Positions 14,502-14,923 of a DNA stretch of 14,923 bases are shown here, in pieces. The stretch covers positions 1 to 14,923 of the forward strand of contig CAYLZW010000132.1 in NCBI GenBank assembly GCA_964388085.1, in the 5' to 3' direction. This stretch comes from CAYLZW01 sp964388085. GTDB lineage: Bacteria > Myxococcota > UBA727 > CAYLZW01. Made by a program: the position numbers and the translations under genes. How positions within the stretch are numbered: position 1 is the first letter of the stretch; each line of letters opens with the position of its first letter. The notes under the pieces are model-generated. The model searched no databases. It worked only from the letters and a program-made list of their open reading frames with translations, and was not told the origin of the DNA.

Positions 14502-14923
14502 ATGCCCGAGCTCAGCCTTTCGAAGATAGAGGAGCTCCTCGCCGACGAGAAGACCCTCCTCACGCACAAGTGCGAGACGATCGCCAAAGAGAAGCTCCAT
14601 CACCCAGGCCCCGACTTCATCGATCGCGTCCTGAGCGACAGCGACCGCGGTCCGGCGGTGCTTCGCAACCTGCAGTCGATGTTCAACGCCGGGCGCCTCG
14701 GCGGCACCGGCTACCTCTCGATCCTGCCCGTCGACCAGGGCATCGAGCACACGGCGGGCGCCTCGTTCGCGCCGAACCCCGAGTACTTCGATCCCGAGAA
14801 CATCGTGCGCCTCGCGCTCGAGGGCGGCTGCAACGCCGTGGCGTCGACCTACGGCGGGCTCGGCATCATCGCGCGCAAGTACGCGCACAAGATCCCCTTC
14901 ATGCTCAAGATCAACCACAACGA
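14502..14923 (+). CDS. fbaB: Class I fructose-bisphosphate aldolase (DhnA/FbaB type), 3'-truncated
   Basis: The ATG at 14502 is preceded by AGGTGG at 14490-14495. The first 140 residues are present, out of about 350 in the family; the frame runs off the window. Almost every segment matches E. coli FbaB as I remember it: PAVLRN (51-56), GRLGGTGYLSILPVDQGIEH (64-83; GRLAGTGYLSILPVDQGVEH in E. coli), then AGASFAPNPEYFDP, EGGCNAVASTYG and LKINHN. The enzyme cleaves fructose 1,6-bisphosphate to dihydroxyacetone phosphate and glyceraldehyde 3-phosphate, or runs in reverse for gluconeogenesis, in the cytoplasm through a Schiff base. The Schiff-base lysine lies beyond the window, so activity cannot be confirmed here. 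The gene has its own promoter-like sequence and is functionally unrelated to the envelope genes before it. Confidence 0.96.
   Translation, partial: MPELSLSKIEELLADEKTLLTHKCETIAKEKLHHPGPDFIDRVLSDSDRGPAVLRNLQSMFNAGRLGGTGYLSILPVDQGIEHTAGASFAPNPEYFDPENIVRLALEGGCNAVASTYGGLGIIARKYAHKIPFMLKINHN

Overview
This is a very GC-rich chromosomal window with the look of a Myxococcota / former Deltaproteobacteria genome. That guess rests on four things: six predicted lipoproteins among nine genes, a lipoprotein with a (Gly-Glu)25 linker, beta-propeller proteins with repeated 'DVWAVG' blades, and a giant modular surface lipoprotein. No RNA gene, insertion sequence, prophage, CRISPR array or transfer signature is visible, and base use is uniform. 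Long open frames opposite the real genes are a by-product of the base composition.

Layout, left to right. Positions 1-1566 hold two plus-strand genes 12 bp apart: the 3' part of a beta-propeller protein and a cysteine-rich lipoprotein. Positions 1643-8058 hold five minus-strand genes. In transcription order they are a sugar-phosphate nucleotidyltransferase with a beta-helix tail, a repeat-rich acidic lipoprotein, a parvulin-type peptidyl-prolyl isomerase lipoprotein, an M20-type metallopeptidase-like lipoprotein, and an esterase-family lipoprotein with the Gly-Glu linker. The last two are tightly coupled (9 bp gap). The other gaps are 76-103 bp, so this is either one operon with internal signals or several units.

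The divergent region 8059-8175 separates this block from a 2,061-residue plus-strand lipoprotein (8176-14361). That region carries a good sigma70-like promoter and two inverted repeats, one near each gene start. After a 140 bp gap with another promoter-like sequence and an inverted repeat comes the 5' part of a class I fructose-bisphosphate aldolase (fbaB), cut by the window end.

Functionally, apart from the aldolase (glycolysis/gluconeogenesis) and the nucleotidyltransferase (activated sugar synthesis, probably for envelope glycans), the window is a cell-envelope region. An isomerase chaperone, two lipid-anchored hydrolase-like proteins and several probable binding or structural lipoproteins sit together. 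I see no obvious new defence or mobile system. The points most worth a second look are the peptidase whose usual catalytic glutamate position is glycine, the giant modular lipoprotein, the Gly-Glu satellite, and the inverted repeats placed on promoters.
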